Of a stretch of 25,646 nucleotides of DNA, positions 7,874-16,626 are shown piece by piece. The notes beneath the pieces are model-generated. The model was not told the origin of the DNA and did no database searches. It saw nothing but the letters and a program-made list of their open reading frames with translations. The position numbers and the translations under genes were made by a program. Every line of letters begins with the position of its first letter. Position 1 is the stretch's first letter. The DNA lies in the NCBI GenBank assembly GCA_946886255.1, contig CAMPIG010000019.1:1-25646 (forward strand). The letters run 5' to 3'. The stretch comes from an uncultured Cellvibrio sp. (lineage in GTDB: Bacteria; Pseudomonadota; Gammaproteobacteria; Pseudomonadales; Cellvibrionaceae).

Positions 7874-7905
7874 TGTAGGTCGGATTAGCGTAGCGTAATC
7901 TGACA
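7874..7905 (+). repeat. REP-like palindromic repeat
   Basis: This unit starts TGTAGGTCGGATTAGCGTAG and ends GTAATCTGACA; it is nearly identical to the copies at 165-248 and 2842-2873. It starts fifteen bases after the ubiX stop. One arm carries an unpaired change (TCTGAC instead of TCCGAC), leaving a G-T wobble in RNA. Confidence 0.75.
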
Positions 7906-7932
7906 ACGATCTAACCAACATAATCAACCACT

Positions 7933-8841
7933 ATGGCATTACCCAAATCAGTCAAAATCGTAGAAGTCGGCCCCCGCGATGGTTTGCAAAATGAAAAGCA
8001 AACCATCGCTACCGCGACCAAGATTCAACTCATCAATACTTTGTCAGAAACAGGCCTGTCTTATATCGAAGCCGGCAGTTTTGTAAACCCCAAATGGGTG
8101 CCACAAATGGCCGACAGCGCTGAAGTATTCGGCGGCGCCACTCGTAAAGTCGGTGTGACCTACGCTGCATTGACACCCAACTTGCAAGGCTTCGAGCGCG
8201 CACTCGCCGCACATGTTGATGAGGTTGCGATATTCGCCGCCGCCTCTGAAGCATTCAGCCAAAAGAATATTAACTGTTCTATAGCCGAAAGCCTTACGCG
8301 ATTTACAGCACTGATGGATGCCGCACAACGCCATAACATACCGGTGCGCGGTTACATTTCCTGCGTTGTCGGCTGCCCCTACAGCGGCGCCGTGGAACCG
8401 GAAACGGTTACGCAAATAGCCCGGGACTTACTGGCAATGGGCTGCTATGAAATCTCGCTGGGCGATACGATCGGTATAGGTACCGCCGGGCAAGTCAAAC
8501 GTTTAATTGAGTATCTTATGCAGGATATTCCCGTAGAAAAACTCGCGGTACATATGCACGATACCTATGGACAGGCATTGGCAAATATTTACGCAGCGCT
8601 GGAGTGCGGCGTTAGCGTCGTGGACAGCTCTGTCGCAGGCCTGGGTGGCTGCCCCTACGCGGCAGGCGCTTCGGGCAACGTCGCGACCGAAGATGTGATT
8701 TATTTATTGAATGGCCTCGGCATTGATCACGGTGTCGATCTGGAAAAATTAATTGCCGCCGGCAATAGCATCTGTGAATATCTCGGAAGAACCAATGGGT
8801 CCAAAGTCGCACAAGCTATCACACGGAAATACCAGGCATGA
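7933..8841 (+). CDS. Hydroxymethylglutaryl-CoA lyase
   Basis: This enzyme splits (S)-3-hydroxy-3-methylglutaryl-CoA into acetyl-CoA and acetoacetate, the last step of leucine (and some terpene) catabolism. The 302-residue protein starts with the TIM-barrel motif [11 protein letters not shown], which holds the catalytic Arg-Asp pair. It has [12 protein letters not shown] with metal-ligand histidines. It ends with the signature [21 protein letters not shown], where the conserved cysteine sits. These distinguish it from homocitrate and isopropylmalate synthases. None of the usual leucine-catabolism genes (isovaleryl-CoA dehydrogenase, methylcrotonyl-CoA carboxylase) is adjacent in this window. 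Its stop codon overlaps the next start by 4 nt (ATGA). Confidence 0.95.
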   Translation: MALPKSVKIVEVGPRDGLQNEKQTIATATKIQLINTLSETGLSYIEAGSFVNPKWVPQMADSAEVFGGATRKVGVTYAALTPNLQGFERALAAHVDEVAIFAAASEAFSQKNINCSIAESLTRFTALMDAAQRHNIPVRGYISCVVGCPYSGAVEPETVTQIARDLLAMGCYEISLGDTIGIGTAGQVKRLIEYLMQDIPVEKLAVHMHDTYGQALANIYAALECGVSVVDSSVAGLGGCPYAAGASGNVATEDVIYLLNGLGIDHGVDLEKLIAAGNSICEYLGRTNGSKVAQAITRKYQA

Positions 8842-9152
8842 TTGATGAATACCTTCCCGATGATATCGTCCAGGCAAAAATAAATCTGGAAACCGCACAA
8901 ATACCCTGGCAAGACCTGCAACGTTTTTTCGCCGGCGGTAAAGCCATTTCCGTAAGTCCAAGCCTGGATCTCACCGAGGTTGCGCGGGTTATTGCCCGGG
9001 ATCAATCCGCACAACTGAAACAGTGGATGGATGCCTCGCTGGTAGATAGTGTGACGGATAAGCAGGCGCAAATCTGGCATGAGCAGAATGCCATGGTCTG
9101 GGCTGTGGTGATAAAGCCTTGGGTACTCGTGCAGGAAGCCCCAAAGGAATAA
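8838..9152 (+). CDS. DUF2288 family protein
   Basis: This small 104-residue protein starts with the ATGA overlapping the HMG-CoA lyase stop, so its translation is probably coupled. The sequence ([53 protein letters not shown]) matches what I recall of the DUF2288 family: soluble and mostly helical, with no known activity. No signal peptide or membrane segment is seen. Overlap with a catabolic enzyme gene does not by itself reveal a function, since DUF2288 genes occur in other contexts. Confidence 0.8.
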   Translation: MIDEYLPDDIVQAKINLETAQIPWQDLQRFFAGGKAISVSPSLDLTEVARVIARDQSAQLKQWMDASLVDSVTDKQAQIWHEQNAMVWAVVIKPWVLVQEAPKE

Positions 9153-9221
9153 GCAGCCCTTCATCAAAAGAAAAATCTTTAGCGGTTAATTATTAATAAC
9201 GTTACAAGTCAGGAATTTTAT

Positions 9222-9638
9222 ATGAAGCCCATCTCTGCCGCCGGTGTCGGTATACGTTTTCTTTTCGCGTTGTTGTTAGTGTTCGCCACTTACAACCCCA
9301 GCGGCTATTCTTATTATCACTGGCTCTACGCTAATTGGTCGGCACTTACACCTTACATTGCGCTGGCAGGTTTAATTTTATTGATCGGCTGGGCTATATA
9401 TGTGCGCGCCACTTTGCGTTCATTGGGGTTTGTGGGCTTGATACTGGCGAGTGCATTTTTGGCTTGCCTGGTTTGGTTGTTGGTTTATTGGGGCTGGATC
9501 AAACTGGATAAAGCGGGACCGATCACCTGGATCAGCGAAATACTGGTGGCTGCACTTCTCGCAGCCGGTATGTCCTGGTCCCATATCCGCCGGGCCATGT
9601 CTGGCCAGGTGGATATGGATGATGTGGATGAGAACTGA
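9222..9638 (+). CDS. Small four-helix membrane protein (DUF6524-like)
   Basis: The 138-residue product has four hydrophobic segments: about residues 8-22, 40-60, 67-88 and 102-118. It starts MKPISAAGVGIRFLFALLLV and ends in a short acidic tail (MDMDDVDEN-like). The motif ATYNPSGYSYYHWL after the first helix is the most recognisable part and recalls the DUF6524 family. No enzymatic residues are evident. ATG 9222 is preceded by CAGGAATT. The gene runs into a perfect inverted repeat that contains its own stop codon and faces the convergent TerB-like gene. Confidence 0.75.
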   Translation: MKPISAAGVGIRFLFALLLVFATYNPSGYSYYHWLYANWSALTPYIALAGLILLIGWAIYVRATLRSLGFVGLILASAFLACLVWLLVYWGWIKLDKAGPITWISEILVAALLAAGMSWSHIRRAMSGQVDMDDVDEN

Positions 9639-9652
9639 CAGGTCAGTTCTCA
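9629..9652. terminator. Bidirectional hairpin between convergent genes
   Basis: TGAGAACTGAC (9629-9639) and GTCAGTTCTCA (9642-9652) form an 11-bp perfect inverted repeat with a 2-nt centre. It includes the stop codon of the membrane-protein gene and ends 14 bp before the stop of the TerB-like gene on the other strand. No strong T-run follows on either side, so termination efficiency is uncertain. Confidence 0.55.
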
Positions 9653-9665
9653 TGGCAAATTTAAA

Positions 9666-9905
9666 TCACTGTCCTACCTTCGCGCTGATTTCCGCCAGCT
9701 TTTGACGCATCGCGTCATCTACTTCATGCGGTTTGATGCGCGAAATAATGTTTCGCAGAACTCGTATTTCATTTTGATCAATCACACCATCCTTCTCTGC
9801 GATGGCCAGAATTTTTCCCAGTTCATGCGCGTCCAGTTTTCCATCATTTGAAAAACACTGAATGGATTGAAACGACATTTCCAAATAATCGCGATTTTCA
9901 CTCAT
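9666..9905 (-). CDS. Small TerB-like acidic helical protein
   Basis: This 79-residue protein is the last gene of the minus-strand stress operon. It has FSNDGKLDAHELGKIL and AEKDGVIDQNEIRVLRNI: two repeats of a (N/K)DGxxDxxEL/I pattern that recalls TerB-type tellurite-resistance folds and also EF-hand loops. TerB domains are larger (over 100 residues), so this is at most a minimal version, and calcium binding through EF-like loops is an alternative. A good ribosome site (AGAGGAAG) precedes ATG 9905. TerB-family proteins are known to travel with membrane-associated stress systems, which fits the neighbours. A hairpin at 9945-9968 may reduce read-through from the upstream genes. Confidence 0.6.
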   Translation of the reverse strand: MSENRDYLEMSFQSIQCFSNDGKLDAHELGKILAIAEKDGVIDQNEIRVLRNIISRIKPHEVDDAMRQKLAEISAKVGQ

Positions 9906-9944
9906 CGTTGACTTCCTCTGCTGTTGAAAAAATATTATTTACCG

Positions 9945-9968
9945 GCAAGAGACCTATGCGTCTCTTGC
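9945..9968 (-). terminator. Internal hairpin, possible attenuator
   Basis: GCAAGAGAC (9945-9953) pairs with GTCTCTTGC (9960-9968) around a 6-nt loop, between the PLD-type gene and the TerB-like gene. On the transcribed minus strand the hairpin is followed by CGGTAAATAATATTTTTTC. The T-run comes about ten bases late for a classical terminator. Partial termination or a 3'-protecting hairpin are both possible. Confidence 0.45.
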
Positions 9969-9981
9969 CTCTCTGGGGCTG

Positions 9982-10671
9982 TCAGACAGAAAAACTTTCC
10001 CACAAGGATTCAAACTCCATCTGATACGCGGCCACCAACGCGGGCTCGTTAGTTACCAGAATATTTTCATGGTTTTTATCTGACGCACTGCGTGTCCAGT
10101 TGAAACTGCCATTGACCAGCGTGTGACGGTCGATGATAGCGAATTTATGATGCATATGGTGCTCGGTGTTATCCATCCTGACAGAAATTCCTTGCGCGGC
10201 CATATGCTCTACATCGCTGCCAAGATCCAGCGACTTATCATTATCCGTCAGTATCCGTACCGACACCCCGCGTTGATGTGCATCGCAAATAGCATCACAC
10301 AAACGATCATCAGAAATGGTGAACACACTGATATCGAGAGACTGTCGCGCGCTGACACATAGGTCCAACAGCTTTCGGCGGCAATCGTCACCGGGGCTGA
10401 AGTGAGCACTATTCACAATGACCACTTGCGCATTGCGCGCCGTGTCCATGGTCTTCACGATTTTATCCAGCCACCCAAGAACGGCGATAGCAACATCACC
10501 GCCTTGCTTTATCGGTTCGCGCGCCAAGGCAAAGGCTTTGTTACGAATAAAACTGGTTTCATCCGCTTGCAATTGCGGCAATATTTCACGGAGCGCCAGG
10601 GTCTCCGCATGGCTTAATTTAAAATCGTCCAGGCTTTCTGTTAACCAGGATTCCAATTCATCCAGACGCAT
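9982..10671 (-). CDS. Single-HKD phospholipase D-family protein
   Basis: The 229-residue product carries one complete HKD motif: H174-x-K176-x4-D181, then NGSFNWTRSASD. This makes it a PLD-superfamily phosphodiesterase resembling Nuc nucleases and mitochondrial PLD6/Zucchini. With one motif per chain it should act as a homodimer. The substrate could be phospholipid (cardiolipin) or nucleic acid; the sequence does not decide. The N-terminal about 80 residues (LDELESWLTESLDDFKLSHAE onward) are helical and of no family I recognise. There is no signal peptide, so it is probably cytoplasmic or membrane-peripheral. It begins two bases after the rhomboid stop, showing it belongs to the same transcript. 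Confidence 0.85.
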   Translation of the reverse strand: MRLDELESWLTESLDDFKLSHAETLALREILPQLQADETSFIRNKAFALAREPIKQGGDVAIAVLGWLDKIVKTMDTARNAQVVIVNSAHFSPGDDCRRKLLDLCVSARQSLDISVFTISDDRLCDAICDAHQRGVSVRILTDNDKSLDLGSDVEHMAAQGISVRMDNTEHHMHHKFAIIDRHTLVNGSFNWTRSASDKNHENILVTNEPALVAAYQMEFESLWESFSV

Positions 10672-10673
10672 AG

Positions 10674-11243
10674 TCAGATCCTTTTACGTATACCAAAAAA
10701 GCCCTTTGCATTGAGAAAGGCGCAGTAAAAACCCATCAAAGCACCGAACAAATGCGCCTCGAATGAAATACGCGCATCCGTAGGCAGCACGCCGTAGATC
10801 AAACCACCATAAAAAAGCGCAACAAACAAGGCGATCAAAATATTAATAAATCGCCGCTCAAACCAGGCGGTAGCAATGCATAGACTCCACAAACCAAACA
10901 CCCATCCACTCGCACCGATGTGAGTTGCCGGACGACCAAATAGCCAGACCAGGACGCCGCCTGCCACAATAATAAACAAGCTGTTAAGCAGGTAACGCCG
11001 AATCGAATGCACCAACACCAGGGCGCTGAAGATACAAAAACCCACCAGATTATTCAGCAGGTGCGCCGTGTTGCCATGCAGAAACGGCGCGGTAAATACA
11101 GTCCATAGGCTATCCAGGTGCCGTGGATATATACCAAACCGATTTAACTGATAATTCAGCAAAACATTCACGACATGCACGCCAATCATGAGCGCGCATA
11201 AATGCAGTATCAGTTTGAATTTATCGGGTATCTTTTTTGTCAT
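10674..11243 (-). CDS. Rhomboid-family intramembrane serine protease
   Basis: This 189-residue polytopic membrane protein has the rhomboid core. HGNTAHLLNNLVGF holds the oxyanion His/Asn pair (H61, N65), HIGASGWVFGLW holds the nucleophile Ser112 in GASG, and FEAHLFGALMGF holds the general base His164. Around six hydrophobic segments are visible. All catalytic residues are intact, so it should cleave membrane proteins within the bilayer. The start at 11243 lies nine bases after the ATPase stop, with a 13-bp tandem duplication over the junction and no convincing ribosome site. Translation is therefore probably coupled to the ATPase. In a flotillin/PspA operon it may play the part that NfeD-type proteases play beside other stomatin-family genes. 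Confidence 0.92.
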   Translation of the reverse strand: MTKKIPDKFKLILHLCALMIGVHVVNVLLNYQLNRFGIYPRHLDSLWTVFTAPFLHGNTAHLLNNLVGFCIFSALVLVHSIRRYLLNSLFIIVAGGVLVWLFGRPATHIGASGWVFGLWSLCIATAWFERRFINILIALFVALFYGGLIYGVLPTDARISFEAHLFGALMGFYCAFLNAKGFFGIRKRI

Positions 11244-11260
11244 TCGAGTTTGTCATTCGA
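11236..11260. repeat. 13-bp tandem duplication at the ATPase/rhomboid junction
   Basis: TTTGTCATTCGA occurs at 11236-11247 and again at 11249-11260, a 13-bp period. On the coding strand each copy contains GAATGACAAA. The upstream copy holds the ATPase stop (GAA-TGA) together with an overlapping ATG that leads into the wrong frame. The downstream copy holds the rhomboid ATG. Confidence 0.8.
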
Positions 11261-14200
11261 AATCTTTCTGGTCATGTGCGATCTTTTTTGTCGAACCTTT
11301 CGATGGCTTTCCGGCAACTTCCGCCTCCAGCTGACGAAGCTGTACCAGAACATCTTGCATCTTCTCGTGGGTACGTAAATCAATATCCAGCTTTTTATCC
11401 ATGCTGCGCACCAGTGGAAAGATGCTAATTTCAATCGTTTGTGCCAGGATGCGCAGGATTTTATCGATTCCGGGTACCGGTTGGTTAATCACTTCCACCT
11501 TGGGCGGCTGAACCGCACTTTTTTCACTTATGCTTTCCAGTAATAGTGCAATCCGCTGCAGCGAAGAACCGAAGTCGTCGTCGGGCTTTTTAACCTGATT
11601 GCCAGCCACAACCTGAGCGGTTGCGCCCAAATGTTTTATATTTTCCACCAGGTCGGCCAGTTGCACGACAACGCGCGCACCCACATCAGCATCTGCACCA
11701 CCAATCGCTTTATTACGCAGGAAGTCTTTCTTGATCTGTTCCCAACGAGCTTTCTGTTCGGCCGTCATATTGCCACGCAATTCGGCCAGTTTAAGCAGGT
11801 TACTTTCTGCGCCGGTGGTCAACAACTGCGCCTCGCCCAGATAGTGATCAGCAATCATTTGCATCATTTCATTTTCATTCATGACGGCCGATACTTTCTC
11901 GGTCATCTTATTCATGTTGCGATAACTGCCTTGCAACTTGAATGGCGGCTCCATGCGATATTTGTCATCCTGCGCAGCCGAGGCGATGTACTGTTGGTTG
12001 ATCTTCAGGACGACGTCCTGAATGACGAATAATTTTTTCATTACCGCCGTGATTTCATTAATCTCCGCACCGCTGTATTGATGACGCAAATCGGTGGTAG
12101 CTACCTGCTCGCCCTTGGCCATTCGAATGAGTTTATACACATCATCCATATCGCGTAACGCAAGCGGAGCCAGCACAGGATTGGAGGTCATGGCATTCTC
12201 GATGTAACTCAACGCAAACTGTTCCTCCATACCACCGAGAATGTCACCCAAGTTGTAAATATCCGCCCGGTTGGCCAGCATGTCGGGCACTTTGAAAGCC
12301 TCACCGGTTTCGGTATAAGGATTGCCCGCCATCACCACACAGAATTTCTTGCCGCGCATATCGTAGGTTTTGGTTTCGCCTTTCCATACACCTTCGATAC
12401 GACGCGAACCGTCGCACAACGAAATAAATTTTTGCAAAAATTCTGAATGCGTGTGTTGGATGTCATCGAGATAAAGCATCACGTTGTTACCCATCTCCAG
12501 TGCCAGGTTCAATTTATACAGCTCCTGACGGGAGGTAGAGTTCGGTGCTTGCTCCGGGTCCAATGACAATACATCGTGGCCTAAAGAGGGACAATTGATC
12601 TTCATAAAAATCAGCCCGAGGCGGTTCGCAACATATTCCATCAAGGTCGTCTTACCGTAGCCCGGTGGTGAGATCATCATCAACAAGCCCATAAGATCGG
12701 TACGCTTATTCTCACCGAGCGATCCCATTTGTTTCGCCAGGTTATCACCGATAATCGGCAGATAAGATTCGTTGATTAATCGGTTACGTACAAACGAGCT
12801 CAGGGGTTTGGCTTTGAATGTATCCAGACGCAACAGCTTTCGCTCTTCGTTAACGATGTCCTGGCGGATCTGTAAATAACGCTGGTAGCCGGGCACAACT
12901 ATTTGGTGATGATGTTCAAGACGCTGCAAAAAATCATCCAGCGAATAAACCAGACGGCGCTCACTCAGCGTCACATGTTCACCGAGTAATCCTTCCACGG
13001 TCAGCTCAAGATCTACTTCTGTGAAACGCCGGTCCAGTCGCTCATCAGCATTGATCAACGCAACCGCTTCGGGAATATAACGCGCGATCTTGTGCAGTTG
13101 TTTTTGTTGAACGAGCGCATGCAACCAGGTATTCGTGAGCTTCCAACGTTCCGCAGGCCAGCCATGCATTTTTTCCAAGGCACTGTGAAACTGCCGCCAG
13201 GTGGCATCCTCTAGCGATTGCTTCAGCTCATCGAGCAGTTGTCGGGCATATTTGCTGCCAATAAATTCTGTCCGTTCACGCGTAAGCTCCTCAACCAGGT
13301 ACTGCGCCGCACGTTGAATGCTTACTTGATCCGCTGGCAGCGGATGCTGGCCCACGTATCCGGTTAAACAATCGGTCACTTCTGCCACAAGATCATTTAA
13401 TGCCTGTGATTGGCCAAAGGTTAGTTGTATTTGTTTGGCAGACTGCGCGCGCTCTTTCCAGGTATCGTGAGGAATAGGATCACGCCCCGGACTGACTTTG
13501 GGTTTGCGTTGGTAACTGCTATTAATATTGGCCCAGAAAATTTGCGCAACGGCGCGACTTAACGGATCGAACCTCAACAGGTCCGCACGATCAATTGCTG
13601 GAATCAATGCCTTAAGTAAAAGCGTGGCATCGTGATCGTGGATACCTTTTTGATAGCCTTCTTTGTAACGCGGTGCGGCGAATTCACGCACCAGTTTCAG
13701 CAGTTGCTCATCATCCAGAAGCGCTTGGTGCAGCTTATCCCAACTCAAATTTTCGCCATTTTCCTGGGCCGCCTTGAGTATGAGGGATGCCAGATACTCC
13801 GCTCGGTAAACCTGTTCCGACTCTGACGCCTGCACCATGCTCCAGAATTCCCGCAGAGCTAACAACTCGGCATGCTTGACTGGCTCAAAATAATGGGTAC
13901 CGGTGAGATGAATATTCAATTCGCCTTCACGCGGAATAATGGTCAGGTCAAGCTCCTGGGTGTTGACACTGAATTTATGTCGCGGCCCTAACTTGATGAC
14001 ATTGCCGCCCTCTTCAAAGATATCGGTCTTGTCGCGCAATGCCCGCAAAGCCTGACCTTTCACCGCCTTGAAGCGGGAATCGAGATCATCAGCCGCAATC
14101 GCGTTATCAAGTTCGCGCAATTGTTCAACCAAATCGCGAACCTTCAGCACCAGCGCATCCGATGCAAAATAGGTATTCAATTCGTCTGGTTTAGTCAGAC

Positions 14201-16580
14201 TAAGCGAGCGCTTCTCAATACTTTTTAATATTCTGGAGGCTGCATCGGTAACGGTTTGGGCTTTCCGCTGCCGCTCGTCCAGCAGGCGTTGTTTATGCTC
14301 CTGAAAGGATTCATAAACCTCTTCACGCTTACTCATGATGTCCGCGAGGAACTGATCATACTCGCTGAACTGCCCTTCGATTTCTTCGAGCTGCACCAGG
14401 GTTCGCGACAGTTGTTCATCGCAACGATCCGGTGTAGTCGACAGGCTCAGCGCATGGGTGATGCTTTGCGAGAAGAGTTTAAATTGTGCGGCAAACTGGG
14501 CAACTGCTTCAGCGGAACCAAAGTTTTTCTCCCGGTGCCGCGCGTTGGCTTTGCTTTGATTCAGGCGGGAATAGACTTCCGAGATCGCATCAACAATACG
14601 CGTGCGCACTGTCGCGTCCTGTACTTTCAGGGTGCCCATCAACTCCGATAATAAGTCCAGCCCCGCCGCGGTAGATTCTATAACTTCCAAAACCGGTGCC
14701 AGGGTTGCACTGGTTGTCGCCAGTTCAATATCGTTATTGATGGACTCTATTTTTTGTAGATAGGGCGTTAATGCCTGCTCGTCAGACAGAAAATGAACCG
14801 TCTGTTCGCTCAAATTATCATTGATGTCCGCGAGCTGTTTATCCAGCTCGGCAATGCGCGCGTTATCGATGTAGCGATACTCGCGAATAGTCGCCAAGTG
14901 GCCACGCTGTTTGCGCAGACGACTCAAAGCGTCCACGTACTCCTCTGCCAGGGTCCAATTTTCTGGCCGCACGGATTGGAGTAAACGCTCCTGCTCGGCC
15001 TCCGCTTGGGTCATGGCTTTGGCGGACTGTTGTCGAATACTTTCAACTTTTTCAAACTCATCGATCACCAGCTCAGCGGTGGCAGCAATATCTTTCATTA
15101 CCGCCGCAATCGCCTGGGTTTCGCTTTCATTCACCCAGTAGTAGCTATCAAAGATTTTCCTGGCCGCAATACTCAACTCTTCATACAGGCGCAACGAAAC
15201 CGATTGGTTATTGATCAAGCGCGCGATGCTGTAGAAATCAGAAATACCGCGCACTAATTCGGTATTTCCGATGCGCCCATAAAAGGTCTGACTCGCTGGC
15301 GCTTGACTGGCATATTCAACGCTTTGATAAGGCGTCTGCCAGATTTGCATGGGATGCACACGTGTGGGCTCTTTTTCAGCAGAGAAAATAACAACCTTGC
15401 CATCCTCAGAGAGCGCATAGCCGTTGCCAAAAATAGGATTCTGTAACACCTTCTGAATCAGGTTGTAAGCGAAGAGCCCGACGATACCATCTGCCGGTTC
15501 ATAGAAAATATAAAGCACGTCTTCGCCATTGGGCGAGTGAATCATGCGCTTGAAACGAAACGCCTGGGTATCTTCGTCGAAGGTTTTATATTCACCCGAT
15601 TGCAGGTAATAGCCGCCGGGAAAGATGATGCCGTGATTTTCAGGTAACTGCACACAGGAATTGCCCAGCTGATCCATACGCACGACGGTTTGCGTCATCG
15701 TATTAAAAATCAGGTAACGCCATTGTTCCTCGCGATACGGACGAATTTTTAACAGGATTAAACTACCCACAGCAGCGTAGGCAACATCGGCGTCATCAAG
15801 GGATTGTGTTTTATCTTCCACTGGTTCGCGATAAATGCCCAATCCGTCTTCAGTATTATTTTCAACCTTGATAGTCAGATCCCCACCAATGGTTTCAACA
15901 AAAACCTTATCCAGAATATTAAGGTGAGGATGTCGCCCATGGACAGCATGTTCGCGCGTGGCTGTCACCCATTCAAAATCGTATGCGGGAGGCAACTCGA
16001 TGTCTCGCTCGCCGCGATTATCAATATATTTGACCTGCTTCCCGTCAGGTGACAACGACCAGCGAAATACGCGGATATCGTCGAGCCGCTCACCAATTTG
16101 AAATCCGGCTAATAATTTCCCATGATTGATACTGAGCTTGATGAGCTTGGTGTGCTTGTAGTAACGATAAAGCTCTTCAAAATCATTAACGAAGCCTTGC
16201 TCAGATAAGAAGGCGTTGGCCAATGGAATTTCATCCATCTCATAGCCATCATCCGCCTTACGTGCAGTAAAGAGTGCAAATACGTCTTCAACACGGGTTT
16301 CTTTTTTTAGCCCGATAAATACGTTGTAGCCAAACAGCAGATAGTCGCCTACCTGGACAATATCGCGTGGAATGCAATTATTTTCAGTGCGCACCCGGAC
16401 TCGCGCAATCACACTCATTTCGGACGTGCCGAACTCTTCGAGACGCGCTTCGTTTAGCGCACGTATGCGTGCCTCGAGAGTGTGCCCCTGCTCCAGCAAA
16501 CGCTTGCGGATAATCTCATAAGCGCCACCTTCTGCAACGGCGTTGTCGACGAGTTCATTGGCAGGGGCTTGCTGCACCAT
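11253..16580 (-). CDS. Giant AAA+ ATPase (DUF3686 / 'DNA repair ATPase' type)
   Basis: This protein of about 1775 residues is the centrepiece of the operon. Counting from ATG 16580, residues about 1-480 contain propeller-like repeats (SLSPDGKQVKYI, IHSPNGEDVLYI, YALSEDGKVVIFS). Residues about 500-900 are rich in heptad coiled coil. The AAA+ domain lies at about 1270-1500, with Walker A SPPGYGKTT (K1310), Walker B VMLYLDDIQ (D1372, D1373), a sensor-1-like VVMAGNP, and a candidate arginine finger in MLANRADIYNL. The last about 100 residues are charged and again helical. Database entries for this type are often named DNA repair ATPase or DUF3686; I see no nuclease or helicase motif supporting DNA repair. 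ATG 16580 has AAAGGA seven bases upstream; the earlier in-frame ATG at 16607 has none. Likely a membrane-associated remodelling ATPase, by context. Confidence 0.85.
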   Translation of the reverse strand: MVQQAPANELVDNAVAEGGAYEIIRKRLLEQGHTLEARIRALNEARLEEFGTSEMSVIARVRVRTENNCIPRDIVQVGDYLLFGYNVFIGLKKETRVEDVFALFTARKADDGYEMDEIPLANAFLSEQGFVNDFEELYRYYKHTKLIKLSINHGKLLAGFQIGERLDDIRVFRWSLSPDGKQVKYIDNRGERDIELPPAYDFEWVTATREHAVHGRHPHLNILDKVFVETIGGDLTIKVENNTEDGLGIYREPVEDKTQSLDDADVAYAAVGSLILLKIRPYREEQWRYLIFNTMTQTVVRMDQLGNSCVQLPENHGIIFPGGYYLQSGEYKTFDEDTQAFRFKRMIHSPNGEDVLYIFYEPADGIVGLFAYNLIQKVLQNPIFGNGYALSEDGKVVIFSAEKEPTRVHPMQIWQTPYQSVEYASQAPASQTFYGRIGNTELVRGISDFYSIARLINNQSVSLRLYEELSIAARKIFDSYYWVNESETQAIAAVMKDIAATAELVIDEFEKVESIRQQSAKAMTQAEAEQERLLQSVRPENWTLAEEYVDALSRLRKQRGHLATIREYRYIDNARIAELDKQLADINDNLSEQTVHFLSDEQALTPYLQKIESINNDIELATTSATLAPVLEVIESTAAGLDLLSELMGTLKVQDATVRTRIVDAISEVYSRLNQSKANARHREKNFGSAEAVAQFAAQFKLFSQSITHALSLSTTPDRCDEQLSRTLVQLEEIEGQFSEYDQFLADIMSKREEVYESFQEHKQRLLDERQRKAQTVTDAASRILKSIEKRSLSLTKPDELNTYFASDALVLKVRDLVEQLRELDNAIAADDLDSRFKAVKGQALRALRDKTDIFEEGGNVIKLGPRHKFSVNTQELDLTIIPREGELNIHLTGTHYFEPVKHAELLALREFWSMVQASESEQVYRAEYLASLILKAAQENGENLSWDKLHQALLDDEQLLKLVREFAAPRYKEGYQKGIHDHDATLLLKALIPAIDRADLLRFDPLSRAVAQIFWANINSSYQRKPKVSPGRDPIPHDTWKERAQSAKQIQLTFGQSQALNDLVAEVTDCLTGYVGQHPLPADQVSIQRAAQYLVEELTRERTEFIGSKYARQLLDELKQSLEDATWRQFHSALEKMHGWPAERWKLTNTWLHALVQQKQLHKIARYIPEAVALINADERLDRRFTEVDLELTVEGLLGEHVTLSERRLVYSLDDFLQRLEHHHQIVVPGYQRYLQIRQDIVNEERKLLRLDTFKAKPLSSFVRNRLINESYLPIIGDNLAKQMGSLGENKRTDLMGLLMMISPPGYGKTTLMEYVANRLGLIFMKINCPSLGHDVLSLDPEQAPNSTSRQELYKLNLALEMGNNVMLYLDDIQHTHSEFLQKFISLCDGSRRIEGVWKGETKTYDMRGKKFCVVMAGNPYTETGEAFKVPDMLANRADIYNLGDILGGMEEQFALSYIENAMTSNPVLAPLALRDMDDVYKLIRMAKGEQVATTDLRHQYSGAEINEITAVMKKLFVIQDVVLKINQQYIASAAQDDKYRMEPPFKLQGSYRNMNKMTEKVSAVMNENEMMQMIADHYLGEAQLLTTGAESNLLKLAELRGNMTAEQKARWEQIKKDFLRNKAIGGADADVGARVVVQLADLVENIKHLGATAQVVAGNQVKKPDDDFGSSLQRIALLLESISEKSAVQPPKVEVINQPVPGIDKILRILAQTIEISIFPLVRSMDKKLDIDLRTHEKMQDVLVQLRQLEAEVAGKPSKGSTKKIAHDQKDFE

Positions 16581-16626
16581 TTTATGATCCTTTAAATCCA
16601 GTGGCATCTTGGGGAAATAGCGAGGC

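Noticed and set aside
11253..16580. Taking the giant ATPase as an SMC/Rad50-type DNA repair protein
   Set aside because: Walker A and B lie close together near the C-terminus in one AAA+ module, not at opposite ends of a coiled coil. There is no ABC signature or zinc hook.
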